Shown piece after piece: positions 10,650 to 22,077 of a stretch of 64,000 nucleotides of DNA. The position numbers and the translations under genes are program-made. Below the pieces are notes generated by a model, which saw only the letters and a program-made list of their open reading frames with translations, searched no databases and was not told the DNA's origin. Each line of letters opens with the position of its first letter. Position 1 is the first letter of the stretch. The DNA lies in the NCBI RefSeq assembly GCF_030272615.1, contig NC_081414.1, positions 526,359,137-526,423,136 of the forward strand, read 5' to 3'. Source of the DNA: Cryptomeria japonica (Eukaryota; Streptophyta; Pinopsida; Cupressales; Cupressaceae).

Positions 10650-11838
10650 TGTTAGGCCCAATATGGAAAGCTAATGTATTGAGAGGGGAGGGGTGAATCA
10701 GTACTTCAAATCTTTTCTTCAACAATAACTTTACTGTTAAGTATAAACTAAAAACTGTTGTAACATAATATAATGCTAAAACAAATAAATAACAATCATA
10801 CATGATTCACTCCATAACACATATATTTTGGTTATGTAGAAACTCTTGGTTAGAGAGAAAAACTGCGGTGGGGATGACACCCACAACTTCACTATTGCAA
10901 TAATAAAGGTTGCTCGGTTAGAGCTACATGTTTAGCTATTTCTGATAGCTTACCCTATTAGGAGTATCAAGATCTTTAGATCTACCTTGCTAAAGGATTT
11001 TACAACACTTATTCTAAATGCTGCACCTGGTTAAAGGCTTTACAATTTATAGACTTTGATAGAGTCTTTTACCCTGTTAAAGGTTTCTCTTACAACTCAA
11101 AATATTACAATCAAAATCTTACAAAATATCTACAACTTCACATTTGAAATGTTATAGCAGATTCTATGTGCTCAATATGAAATTACCTTGCTTATAGCAT
11201 ACCTCGGTAAATCATAAATTAACTCGATAAACCTTTCTATTTACTCTGTTCCTTGACTGTTCTCTAAAATCCGTCTCGGTGACCTCTATGTATCTCTGTC
11301 AATTGCAATAGTCATAACACTTGGTGCTTTCCCATGATTTTTCTTTTCACATATGTCTTTCTTCACACACACATATTTTTATCCTCAATTCATGTTGTAT
11401 AAATAGATCTCTTGTAACAGTGATCTTGTTCATGCTTCGATCTTACAAACATGATTCATTAAATGAATAACCATACAAAATTATTTCATTGGATAGATGT
11501 CCTCAAAATCATATAAAATCTATAAGTGCAATTTCCAATGTGTTAACGGTTTCTTGTTCCTCGATCTTTGTAACACATTTCCCATATGTGTATAGGTTCA
11601 ATGAATCTGGTAACACGTTTTACTCGGTGTGTATGAACTCGGTATACCATTTTTGCTGCTTGGTAGTCATGGAATGTTACTCGGTAGACAACTCGGTGTA
11701 TACTAAACTCTGTGACTTCTTTCTTCTATAACCGACTGCTCTGTGCATACCGACTAAATATTTCGGTAGTAATAACCGACTAGAGTATATAGAATGACTT
11801 TGGACATTAAACTAATGACAACTTAGTAAATAGTAACA
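10650..11838 (-). repeat. 5' LTR of the 8-kb non-autonomous element
   Basis: It is the partner of 3817-4999, with the same TG..CA ends. It is followed by the second GACTG target copy at 11839-11843. Confidence 0.9.
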
Positions 11839-11843
11839 GACTG

Positions 11844-12110
11844 GCCAGTACGTATGGGCGAAATACACTGGCTATAGTCGCCCATACAAAGTGACCGTCA
11901 CCGGAGTCAACAATTGGGTGAACAACATCACCTCTTCTATGTGGACAGTGTACATATTGTCCTTGGTATAATGTCTTCCAAGAATGGTCCACTCACTGGC
12001 CCATCTGGAAGTTATCATTCGGATAATATCCACAACAAGGATATTCGGGAGGTGCTGAAATAAGGCAGACTCCTTGTCGTTCTCTACCAACCTCTGTAGC
12101 AGTCTACAGA
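11844..12110 (-). pseudogene. Unrecognised coding fragment, right half of a gene split by the LTR element
   Basis: Translation of the - strand gives ESALFQHLPNILVVDIIRMI, then SEWTILGRHYTKDNMYTVHI and, after a frame change, HPIVDSGDGHFVWATI and SVFRPYVLA. The composition looks like real protein. The upstream edge (near 12105) resembles a splice acceptor ending CTACAG. It may be a downstream exon of the MULE gene at 12879-15607 or a captured gene fragment; I cannot decide. The product continues at 3816-3591 across the inserted element. Confidence 0.4.
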
Positions 12111-12878
12111 TACATACGATAAGAGTGTTAGTAATATAACTATATGATTCAATAAATGTAAGACATAAGAGTGTTAAGCACTAAAAAAATGCAAGACATA
12201 ATCACACCATAAGAGTATTAATTATTTAACTAGAGCATTTAATAAATTGAAGACATAAAAGCGTAATACTGAAAAATTTAGTTGCATAAAACCTGCGCCT
12301 ATCGCCCGACGTGTATGTGAAAGCCATTGAGTCATAAAAAACAACGAAAAACAATGGACTTGCATACAAAGATACATTATAAAAGATGGTTAGGGATAGT
12401 AACAGTAAACATTACAACACAACTACAATAAACAAAGTTGTTTCATATTACGCAACAGGTTTAATGAAGAATGGCTAAACATCAAGCACATATATGACAT
12501 AGTTACAAATAGAAAGCTTAATCTGAACAAATAATACCAAAATTAGTATCAGGTTGGATCGTTCTATGATCCCTATCCACATAAAAGACCATCAAAAGCC
12601 AATCATCAATGACGACTCCTATGGCCAGGTGTTGAGGGGGTGCCGAACACTGTCACACATAAGTATGGATCACTTTCACCGACTACAAGACATGACGACT
12701 AAATAAACGCGTGCAACATTCACATGTTTAGAAACCACTTACAGGTGACACTAGAGTACCAACCTGTATCAGACACAACCGATGCAGTGGCAAGGACATG
12801 CAGTCCCGATGCTTAGTCCAATTGCCTCTTTCCCGTTCTCCTCCTACAAGTCTCAAAGGGGAACTCAAAGGTGACAGG
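12111..12878. other. Unassigned stretch between the split gene fragment and the MULE
   Basis: The sequence is A+T rich with no coding signal that I can support. It could be intronic if the fragments on both sides belong to one gene. Confidence 0.35.
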
Positions 12879-15607
12879 CTACTGAACATCATGACAAATC
12901 TCACTCATAGTACTTTGCCTATGTTGTCGTTGATTGCGATGACGAAGCCAACTTGCACTGAACCAAGGTCGCATACGTTCGGTGGTTGTATTGGCTGGAT
13001 TGCTAGAGGGACTAAAATCAAATGACATGGCACCGACATTTTGAAGATCAACCATGAACCTATCCAGACAACCTACAAATGCCATTATTTTATCGCCTGA
13101 ACTTGACATTGTTTGCGACAATATGTTTAACTTTATGCTTGCTTCGTTCCACATTATGGTGTCCACATCCTCTAAATTTGTATGTGCATTAGAAATACTA
13201 TCGACGACAAGTTCAGGTGTTGGGTTTTCATTAGTATTAGCAGATGTTGGAGTCAACATAGGAATAGGATCTGTATGAAACAAGATCTTAGAGTAAACTA
13301 CACATCTTTTAAGTTAGCAAAGATCAACATTCATGAACATCCACTTACCCAAAACACGTGAATCGTGGAATTAATTGTTCATCATTGCAACAACCTTCAA
13401 CACATGCTTGCAGATGTTTTCTCGCAAACTCCACCCACATTCATAGATGTAGAAGTGATCCCCAAATTTCCTAACCACATACCAGTTGCACGAGGACTAA
13501 CTTTTCACCCAGTACCAACTAGGATTAGTGTCGTGTGGAACACAATCGGCATCAGGAATTGCCTTTTCTCTCTCCATACTAGTTTGCAAATGTGTCAACC
13601 TGTAGTTTTTGATAAATCCAAAATGCTGCAATTCTCGCTTATGCTAGTAGAATGGTTCCACTTTATACACAAGTATATAATACAGATTGTCCATCCTCCT
13701 CGAGCATGTCTTTTTATCATCTCTTAGGTGTAGTGAATTCAATTTTCCATGGTATGATTCGATGGCATTATTTGTTTCCTGGTTAGCATGAGAAAAATTC
13801 CTGAAGTTTTTTGCCCACATAGCTAGCAAAAAAAAAATAGAAAAAATGATTAAAAAACGCATTAGGATGTCAACTACCAAACGACAACCAAAACGAGACA
13901 CAAGTCATAAAGCCAAGTCGAAGGTAATGTCCAACTCACTGATACGACGTTCTCCTTGACACCATGTGCTGTAGAAGTACTCTAGAAAACGTGGATGATC
14001 ACTAAACCCGACAAAGAAAGTGTGCAGCTCCTCCATAGTGCTCTCTTCACTTTCATGCATTGCCATCATTATCGCCCCTAGACGGTGAAAAATGTCCATT
14101 ACTCTTTCCTTCATTGCAAACTTGTACACATTCTTCAACCATGCTCAATGCACGTGCCAAATACAAAGTATGACACGACATTCAAAAACACTCCTGTTAG
14201 GAACAAAACATTTACTTGCTCATTTGAAATAAAACGTAGAACAACGTATCATAATGTTTTATTTCATGTAGACAAACATTTCGCTCTTGCACTTACTCTA
14301 TCGCATGAATCTCTGCACTCACATCATCCATGATAAATGCATTGATCCTCCAATCAGGCCTCTTTTCCTTTCCTTGTCTCCGCAACTCCATCAACCACAC
14401 TTGAATATCCTTGATCTTGTTCCTCAATGTCGCAGCCCATGCAACAGGCACCCCCGATTGTTGCTCGTTGAAGATGAGACACGAATACAATTGATACTAT
14501 TTTAAACAACAAACATGAAGATCATGAGCATCCACAAATCAAATGGGCTGCATGAAAATAGGTTAAGTTCGAAGAGACTTACCCCCTATTTGTTTGTTGC
14601 AAATGTTGAATCCATTGAGATGATTGAGTCATGCGAGAATCAAACCATCATGTCAAGCATCCAAGACGTTTGTATTCCCATAATGAAAGGTCTATCGACA
14701 CCTTGTGTCTACTGGAAAAAAAAGAAATTATCCTCATCTTGTTTTTTCAATTCTAAGATGCTAGTGGCATCGTGCACATGCTTTCATGACCAAATAGAAC
14801 GGACCCTCGTCGCCACGTTGATAACATCCTTGCGTGTGATGAATGAATCTCTCTTCTTCAACATGTCATGAAAAATGGGATCATCAAGATGTCTATCCAT
14901 AATAGTATCAAGGATCACATCCATCAACAACAACCTCTCTATATATGCTTTGCATTCATTGGAAAGGTTTGGTGCAAATTGAGAGCGCAACTCATTGTTG
15001 GTATCATCCACGCCATGACAAGCTTCACCATTCTTGTCTACATGCAACGATTGCTTCAATATCAAGATGGCCACATCTGGCCTACCATATAACACCTTAA
15101 CAATGAAGTGGCATGTACAACCTCTTTTTTTCTGTCTGGGCACACTTCTTATTCAACAACTTTTTCCTATTGTCTTACGGTCCATATGAACACTAATACC
15201 TTCAAAAACAACTCTTGTATTATCAACAACAGTCATAATGTCATTAAATGTAGACAAAGAATAGGAAAGAATGTGTCTACGAACTGACTGTACATCTTTG
15301 TTGTATGCGTGTTGTGCACACCACTATCATGCTCACTGTGCCGCTTTCAGAGGAATTGGGTTTCAACACCTTCACACAACGATTCCCCTCTGATGAATGC
15401 ATCCAATCTACTGAGTGGAATTGCTGCATAGAGGTCCGTCGTTGAATCATTTTCGACACAAATTGGCATCCACTGAATATCCCTTGAACATAAATGACAC
15501 AAACCTTCACCAACATCTTGAACTTCCAATACCATAATGTCCTGCCATTTTTGGTTTTTTCCCATCCTAGTCCTGTACATATTGGACAAAGATAGAGACA
15601 TTATCAA
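12879..15607 (-). pseudogene. MULE (Mutator-like) transposase, decayed, multi-exon
   Basis: Reading the - strand in order: an N-terminal segment (15607-15347) with LCHLCSRDIQWMPICVEND; a spacer; the segment 15143-14784; then the transposase core with SIISMDSTFATNK (first acidic residue, about 14600), QQSGVPVAWAATLRN and FIMDDVSAEI (14490-14293, second acidic residue). KNVYKFAMKERV, TWCQGERRI, NFRNFSHANQETN and AIESYHGKLNSL follow (14138-13644, candidate catalytic Glu). A SWIM-type zinc finger with ENICKHVLKV lies near 13410. A C-terminal exon-like ORF lies at 13283-12879. Order and motifs match MULE/FAR1-type transposases. Frame changes and splice-like gaps break it, so it is inactive or intron-containing. 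No terminal inverted repeats were found. Confidence 0.75.
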
Positions 15608-16380
15608 CAGTAAACAACCATAGTGATGATATCTTCAGTGTGATAGTGTTTTGAGATAGCGTTGGATGTCAAATGTGTTTGCCATGATATTGGTCGCTTG
15701 GCACAAATGACTTCACAAAGCTACATTACTGTTAGTGCAACTTGAAGTCTATTATCTCTATAATTCATGGACAGATTGTTGTTCATGCATTGGGCCGCGA
15801 CTATTCTGGCTCCAAAATAGACCTTTCGTACAACATGATAGCGACGTGTTAGTCAATCCCAGCCATTTTTAGCAAAATCAATGGTGTAAAATGCACGACT
15901 AACACACGTGTTAGTCAATCCGTACTACCATTTTGGAGCCAAAATATGTTATCTCCCTAATTCAAGGACATACTATTGCTCATGCATTGCATAGTTCTAA
16001 GCTAACAACAGAGAGTTTTAGTTTTAACTCTACCTCCTTCAGAAATTACTTTGCTATTTTATATGTACATTTAAACATAAGAGCATTTATTACTGGATTG
16101 TATGTGCAGGATATGTGCTGCAGTATCAGAAAAAATCCCTTTGAGACCCTGTTTTTCAGAATTGGACAAGCACCGCTAGGGCATGCTAAGGGTTGGCATT
16201 GAGTATGAACTACATGAGGAAGTTTCAGCATGACATCATTGGGAGCCTTATAAGGCATTCTTTGGGCCTATGTGAATAGTCTCTATCATCTATTAGCACA
16301 TGCAAAGTTTCCATAAAAGGTTACTAGTGCAAGTGTAATACGAAGAAGAGCTTAATTTGCATAAATTGTCAAAATTGAAC
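15608..16380. other. Unassigned stretch with short duplications and a palindrome
   Basis: Divergent direct repeats of about 42 bp lie at 15751-15792 and 15949-15990. Between them are the inverted pair GGCTCCAAAAT (15808-15818) and ATTTTGGAGCC (15930-15940), and a 20-bp palindrome at 15897-15916 with arms GACTAACAC and GTGTTAGTC. No coding signal is supported. It may hold the damaged end of the MULE. Confidence 0.5.
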
Positions 16381-17525
16381 TATCGGTGTAAGTTACCCCG
16401 ATAAGACCGACTACAATAAATAATGAGAAAACTTATCGACATGACCTAGACCGATCACTCTGAAGGAGAATCAAAAGGAAGTTTAGAAGAAGGTTCTCAT
16501 CGGTATAACATTCATTATCGGAGGCATGAGAAAAATGTTGTGCCGATAGCCAATGAGGTGATCAGTATAACCTACACTGATGAAAGACAATGTGAAGTAG
16601 ACAGTAAATTTCATTGGGTTGTCAAAAAATGATATCTCGTGCTCCCCAATACCCGATGGGCTAGATGGAAGAAGGCGGTGTCATCGACATGACTTTATCC
16701 GATGAAGCAACACCAAAAAGTGGGAATACTAAGCCATCGAGGTAGCTCAAACTATCGGTTAAACGAGTTTTGGGTTACGCTGAAACCCGATAAGAAAGAC
16801 AAAGCCAAGCACAGAGGAGGAGGTTATCGGTATGAATTGCATCGAATAAGGAGAATGTAGAGCATATGTTTTGAAATCATCAGGATATCAGACAATGTAA
16901 GAAAAAGCTACCCCGATACCTGATAGGGTATATATCATGATGGATGGAAACGAGGTTTCATCAGGATAGCCTACACCGAAGTAAGTGACTAAAAGAGTGA
17001 CAAGGTAAAGTCATCAGGATGACATCGGCCCTTCGGAGGAAGATATTTTCCTCTACACTAATACTTGATGATGAATTTGAAGTGGTTATCAGGAAGGAGA
17101 CCTCATCGAGGGAACATAAGTCGATGGATCTGAAAACAAACTGGCTGGAGCCCAATGTCATCGGGTCATCAGAGAAACACATGAAGGGTTATCCCGACAC
17201 TCAATAAGCTTTGCAACATGATGACCAAGAGGGAAGTTTCATCGGGAAATTATATGCCGATAGATCGGAGAAGTAAAAAGGAACCACAAGCATGAAGTAA
17301 ATGTCACCGGGTCATCGGGGAAACATAAAATAAGTTGTCTTGATACCCAATAAGGTGACCCGATGTAACAAATGAGATGCAAAATAGCAAAGGGGGATTC
17401 ATCGGAATAAATTTTCACTATCGGAGGAACATATTTGGAGCTATGTCGAAACCTGATGGGTAGAATGCCAGGGAGGAATAAAAGGAGGGTGTATCAGAAT
17501 GACCTACACCGATGTGATATAAAGG
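16381..17525. repeat. Hairpin array 2: degenerate 21-nt units with ATCGG/CCGAT-type arms
   Basis: A 21-nt unit (5-nt arm, 11-nt loop near TATGACCTACA, 5-nt arm) recurs at 16382-16402, 16435-16455, 16561-16581, 16683-16703 and 17241-17261, with decayed copies near 16960, 17013 and 17492. Arms vary but pair: ATCGG/CCGAT, ATCG/CGAT and ATCAG/CTGAT. A second interspersed motif resembles ACCCCGATACCTGATAGGG (near 16913). Units recur roughly every 100 bp. No protein is supported, although short ORFs cross it. It is probably a piece of another retrotransposon, but no LTR or coding region could be attached to it. Confidence 0.6.
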
Positions 17526-17533
17526 TGAAAGTA

Positions 17534-17665
17534 TGATTTTACCGCCCAAATTGGGCCTACCCTATCTACAAGTTACAATAAACAATTTTGGGCCCAACCC
17601 AATGTAGATACATTTGTTCATATTTATTTGCTCATATAATCCGATCTAGCTATCAGTTTTCAACA
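17534..17665 (-). repeat. 3' LTR remnant of the copia element (132 bp)
   Basis: It aligns with 22797-22928 with scattered changes and ends TTTTCAACA on the + strand. It is cut after the first 132 bp of U3. The adjoining sequence at 17525 belongs to a different repeat. Confidence 0.75.
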
Positions 17666-17674
17666 CTCCCTCTT
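17666..17674 (-). promoter_or_regulatory. Polypurine tract of the copia element
   Basis: On the coding strand AAGAGGGAG abuts the LTR start TGTTGAAAAC. A second similar tract (AAGAGGGAGTC) lies near 17970, after the end of the coding region. Confidence 0.65.
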
Positions 17675-17722
17675 AGCTAGCGAGGATTCTAGTAAGTAGT
17701 GTAATAATGCATCATGGACTTC

Positions 17723-17938
17723 TTCATCTTACATTGTTCACAGAGGATGAAAAAGTAACCTATGAGAAAACAACAAAACTTTCCATCTTCCAATGCCCGC
17801 AGAGGATGGGTTCACCTTGCATTGCCGCAGAGGGTGGAAGAGGTATTTCACCTCAACCATCTCCCAGAGAAGGAGATATTGTCACCTTGCATTGCCCACA
17901 GAGGGTGACTCCACCATGCATTGCCCGCAGAGGGTGGA
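17723..17938. repeat. Hairpin array 3: 29-nt units with loop GCATTGCCCGCAG
   Basis: Five units have 7-8-bp arms and a 12-13-nt loop near GCATTGCCCGCAG: 17723-17751, 17783-17809, 17811-17838, 17881-17909 and 17910-17938. Arms pair within units while differing between them: TTCATCTT/AGGATGAA, CCATCTT/AGGATGG, TTCACCTT/AGGGTGGA, GTCACCTT/AGGGTGAC, TCCACCAT/AGGGTGGA. The last has one mismatch, and the others have G-T wobbles at one or two positions. A sixth simple hairpin, ATCTCC/GGAGAT, lies at 17859-17877. The array sits between RNase H and the 3' LTR of the copia element. Confidence 0.8.
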
Positions 17939-17955
17939 AGATGCAACTTAATGCA

Positions 17956-20900
17956 TCACTGAGACTGAGACTCCCTCTTAGTCATAGCTGGATTCTCCGC
18001 AACTCTAAGCCTATCTCTGCAGTATTCAAAATTCACACGAGCAAGGGGCTTGGTGAGAATGTCTGCAGCTTGCTCATTAGTGCTAACATATTTCAGCTGT
18101 AAGGCACCTCTTTGTATCATATCACAAACATAGTGATAGTGAGTTTCCACATGTTTTTATCTGTCATGAAACATAGGATTATTAGACATTTTAATACAAC
18201 TTTTATTATCACAATGAATAACTATGGGTTCTCAAGGTTGTCCAAACAACCCAGCAAGAATCTTTCGAAGCCACACTGCTTCTCTTGATGCAATATACTC
18301 AGCTTCTGCAGTACTCAAGGCTACAGAGGACTGTTTCCTGCTGGCCCAAGAAATCACAACAGAACCCAAACTGAAACAGATATCTTAAGTGCTCTTCCTA
18401 TCAGTAACACTTCCTGCCCAATCAGAATCTGAGTAGCCTTCCAAGCTAACGAAAGTGTTGATTGGATATTTTAGCCCATAGCCAACAGTTCCATGAAAGT
18501 ATCTCAAAATATGTTTGGTTGCAACAAGGTGAACATGCTTTGGCTTGTTCATAAACTAGCTAAGTGCACTCATTGCATAACAAATGTCTGGTCTAGTGTT
18601 AACTAGATACATCAATGATCCAATCAACTGTCTGTACTCAGAAGGATCTGCAAAATCAGAGTTAGTTGCAGATAAACTCAAATTTCTTTAAGTTATTTTC
18701 CACAGGAGTAGACATAGGTTTGCAATCGAACATTCTAAATCTCTTTAGAATATCAGCAGTATATTTTCCTTGACTTAGAATAATTTCATTAGGTCTTTGC
18801 CACACTTCTAACCCTAGAAAGTAATGCATTAGACCTAGATCCTTCATTTCAAATTCAGTAGCTAATTCTTTCTTACACCTAATGATGAGACTATCTTCAC
18901 TAGTTAGGAATAAATCATCCACATATAAAACCAGAATTAGCATGTCACCATTAAATACTTTAAAGTAAATGTCAGGATCAACATAATTCTTACAAAACCC
19001 TAAACTAACCAAGTACTTATCAATTCTTTCATACCAAGCTCAAGGAGCTTGCTTGAGGTCGTAAAGAGCTTTATTTAATTTTCATACATGTGATTCTCTA
19101 TTATGAGTCTCCTATCCTTCTGGTTGCTAAATATAGACTTCTTCCTCAATGACATTATTAAGGAAGGTAGTCTTTACATCCATCTAATGTAAATTCCAAC
19201 CCTTAGCTACAACAATGGCTATAATAGTTCTAATATAAGTATATCTAGCAACAAGAGCAAATGTTTCTTCATAATCTATGCCTTCCTTTTGAGAAAAACC
19301 ATGAGCTACAAATTTCTCTTTATATTTCTCTATACTACCATCAGTAGCATATTTAATTTTAAACAACCATTTAGAAGAAACAACAAGCTTACCTTTAGGT
19401 CTAGGTACAATATCCTAGACATCATTCTTGATGATGGATTGATACTCCCAGTCTTCGTCCATAGCTAATTTCCATGCTTGCTGGTTCATAGCTTGTTCTA
19501 TGCTGGATGGTTTAGTCTCAATGATGTTGCACATCATTGCAACATATTTGGAGAACTTCTGAGGTCTCCTACTTTCTCTAAAAATGCCACTAGGAGCAAA
19601 CTTTTCTGTTTCTTGAATTGTGCTCCTAACCCAAAGTGGCCTTTTCTTTCTAACTCCAATATCTCTAGGTCCATCAGTTGGATCTAGAGGTTCAGGAGGA
19701 TCACCATGCTCAATAGGTTTGGGAGGCTCAATAGACTCATTCCGAATCTCAGGGCTAGTATCAATATCCATGTTTTGATTATCATTAACCTTTTTATCAT
19801 CATTAACAAGGGAACCTTTAGATTTCTTAAAAGCAATATTTTCTTCAAACATAACATCTCTACTTACCTCAATATACCTTTGTCTTGGAACATAGATACG
19901 AAATGCTTTGGAGGATTCACTATATCCAACAAGGATACCTTTCTTCCTGGATGGCTCTAGCTTAGTTCTCTTTTCCTTCGGCACATGAACATAGACAAGA
20001 CTTCCAAAAATCCTTAGGTGACTGATATTCGGTTTGACTCCAGTGAAGGCCTTTTCAGGAGTCATGTTCTTCAGGACACGGTGAGGGCATCTGTTCTAAA
20101 TGTATACTATAGTATTGGATGCTTCGGCCCATAAGGAAGTCTATAGATCCTGATCATGAATCATTGCTTTAGCTGCTTCAACAATGGCTCTATTCTTTTG
20201 TTCAACCACACCATTTTGTTGAGGATTGTAGGGAACGCAAAACTCACTCTTAATTCTCGTCTCTACACAAAAGTCATTGAAACTACTTGAGGTGTATTCA
20301 CCTCCATTGTCAGATCTTAACACTTTAATCCTTTTACCAGACATATTTTTAGATAGGGCTTTAGATTATTTAAACCTACTTAGCACTTCATTAAATTCTT
20401 TAGATTTTAGAAAGTAAATCCAAGTCTTTCTAGAAAAATCATCTATAAATGTAACATAGTATAGAAATTTGCTAGATGAAGGAACAGACATGGGTCCACA
20501 TAGGTTAGAATGAACAAGTGCTAATTTTTCTTTATCTCTACTTTCACTTTTATGAAATGGACTCTTAGTGTTCTTACCTAATGCACAACCTTTGCAAGTA
20601 TCATAATGAAAATAACTAAGTTTAGGCATACCCTTAACCATCTCTTCAAGTGAGGGAAGTGCCTAAAAGTGAAAGTGGTCAAGCCTTTTATGCCATAGCT
20701 CGCTAGATTCGGGAGCTTCATGGATGAGTGCTTGAACAGGATTAGTTGAAAGCTTATAAAAAATATCATATTTATTTACAATAACACGAGTAGATTTAAA
20801 ACTAGATTTATTAGGCCAAGCAAGTACTTTACCCTCAAAAAATGCTATTTGATAACCTTTATCTTCTAGGGCGGAAATAGAGATTAAATTTCTTTTAATT

Positions 20901-21997
20901 CCAGGAACAAATAAAATATCACTAAGATTCAAGGAGATACTAGATTCCAAATTTAAGGAAGTATTGCCAAAACCTCTTACCAAATACTGATCATCATCAC
21001 CAATTACCACATGAAGATTGGACTCTTTCTCCATTAAGTCTGAGAGGTGCTCTCAATATCTCGTGATATGTCTGGATGCACCACTGTCTATCAACCAAGT
21101 GTTGTTGTTAGTTGGCACATGGCTAGATAAGGCATAAATGAAGAGGAAGTCTTTGTTATTCTTCGAATCTACAACTTCATTCAGGTTCACTTCTCCTTGC
21201 TTGGGCAGATTCTGACATTCTTTAGCACAGTGTCCAAACTTATTGCATCTGAAGCAATGGACATGTGAAAGATCCCTTGGCTTCTTCCTTGAATTGTAAG
21301 CAATAGAAGATCTGAAGTTTCTATCTCTTTTGAAGTTGTTCTTCTTCCAATGATCACCCTTTCTTTTGACATGTTGAGATGCAAGCACATGATGGTCACC
21401 TCCATGAGTGCCTTTGAGCATTCCTCTTGCAGCTAGGCGAGATTCCTCTTGAATGCATTAAGATCGGAGGTGGTCAAAGGAGATAAATTCAGCTCTTCCT
21501 CTTATGCTTTGAATAAATGGATCCCAAGAATCAGGGAGACCATTTAATGCAATCATGACAACATCCTTGTCCACTACTTCACTTCCAATGGAGCTGAGTT
21601 GGTCCTTCACTTTTGAAATTTTCATGAAGAAGGACATGACTGAATCTCCCTTGCTCATCTTGATTTGAAGAAGTTGTTGCCTGAGAGTAAGAGCTCGGCT
21701 GATGTTATTGATTTTGAACATTCCTTCTAGGTGTTTGAACATCTCCTTGGTTGAAGATAACTTGGAGATGACTGGAAAAAGATGATCCTTCATAGAATCA
21801 ATTAGAAACTTCTTTGCCTTAAGAGCATTCTTCTTGAACTGCTTTAAATCATTTGGATCTGAGGGTTGAGGCAGATCCTTGTCTTCCACAAATTGTAACA
21901 ACTCAACCTCTTGAAGGGAAAGAAGCACACAAACTTTCCAAGAGGTAAAGTTGAGAGAACCATCAAGTCTGTCCTCAACCTCCAGTCCTGTAACCAT
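17956..21997 (-). pseudogene. Copia Gag-Pol polyprotein, broken by stops and one frameshift
   Basis: Segments from 21997 to 18662 stay in one frame; a frameshift follows before 18150. Gag (21997-21458) has the UBN2-type fold region LDGSLNFTSWKVCVLLSL. A zinc knuckle CFRCNKFGHCAKEC lies near 21230, and the protease motif TWLIDSGASRHIT near 21070. Integrase shows CKGCALGK, TFIDDFSRKTW, VLRSDNGGEYTS and NPQQNGVVEQKN (20590-20170). RT shows MDVKTTFLN (about 19180) and LYVDDLFLTSED with an intact YVDD (about 18920). RNase H shows YSDSDWAG, LSTAEAEYIA and IHCDNKSCIKM, ending with ADILTKPLA (about 18055). Together these are all enzymes needed for copia transposition. Stops at 19184, 19415, 20096 and 19040 fall where the family has Gln, Trp, Gln and Arg. 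Confidence 0.9.
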
Positions 21998-22065
21998 CTT
22001 GCAAAACTAAAACAACAAACTAAAAGTGAAGGATAACCAATAATATGATTTATAATGAACCCAAA

Positions 22066-22077
22066 TCTCTGATACCA
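22066..22077 (-). promoter_or_regulatory. Primer binding site of the copia element
   Basis: The - strand reads TGGTATCAGAGA next to the LTR end AACA. It differs by one base from the usual initiator-Met tRNA complement. Confidence 0.85.

Larger units (their letters stand above)
3817..11838 (-). mobile_element. Complete non-autonomous LTR retrotransposon, Sirevirus-like, no polymerase
   Basis: Direct LTRs (3817-4999 and 10650-11838) begin TGTTAGGCCC and end AGTAACA on the + strand. They are flanked by a perfect 5-bp target duplication GACTG (3812-3816 and 11839-11843). A tRNA-iMet type primer binding site (10637-10649) and a polypurine tract (5000-5010) fix the orientation as - strand. Internal DNA carries a coiled-coil, zinc-knuckle Gag-like protein and then a very long unknown ORF. 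No protease, integrase or reverse transcriptase is seen. The Gag architecture (coiled coil plus CCHC knuckles) and extra purine tracts before the 3' LTR resemble Sireviruses of the copia group. The element therefore probably depended on proteins from a relative. LTRs differ by scattered, mostly transition changes. Confidence 0.85.

Noticed and set aside
12700-16380. Terminal inverted repeats of the MULE
   Set aside because: I looked for long inverted termini on both sides and found none that I could support.
17019-17207. Short ORFs across the ATCGG array
   Set aside because: Frame changes with the repeat units; the repeated hairpin unit explains the sequence better than a protein.
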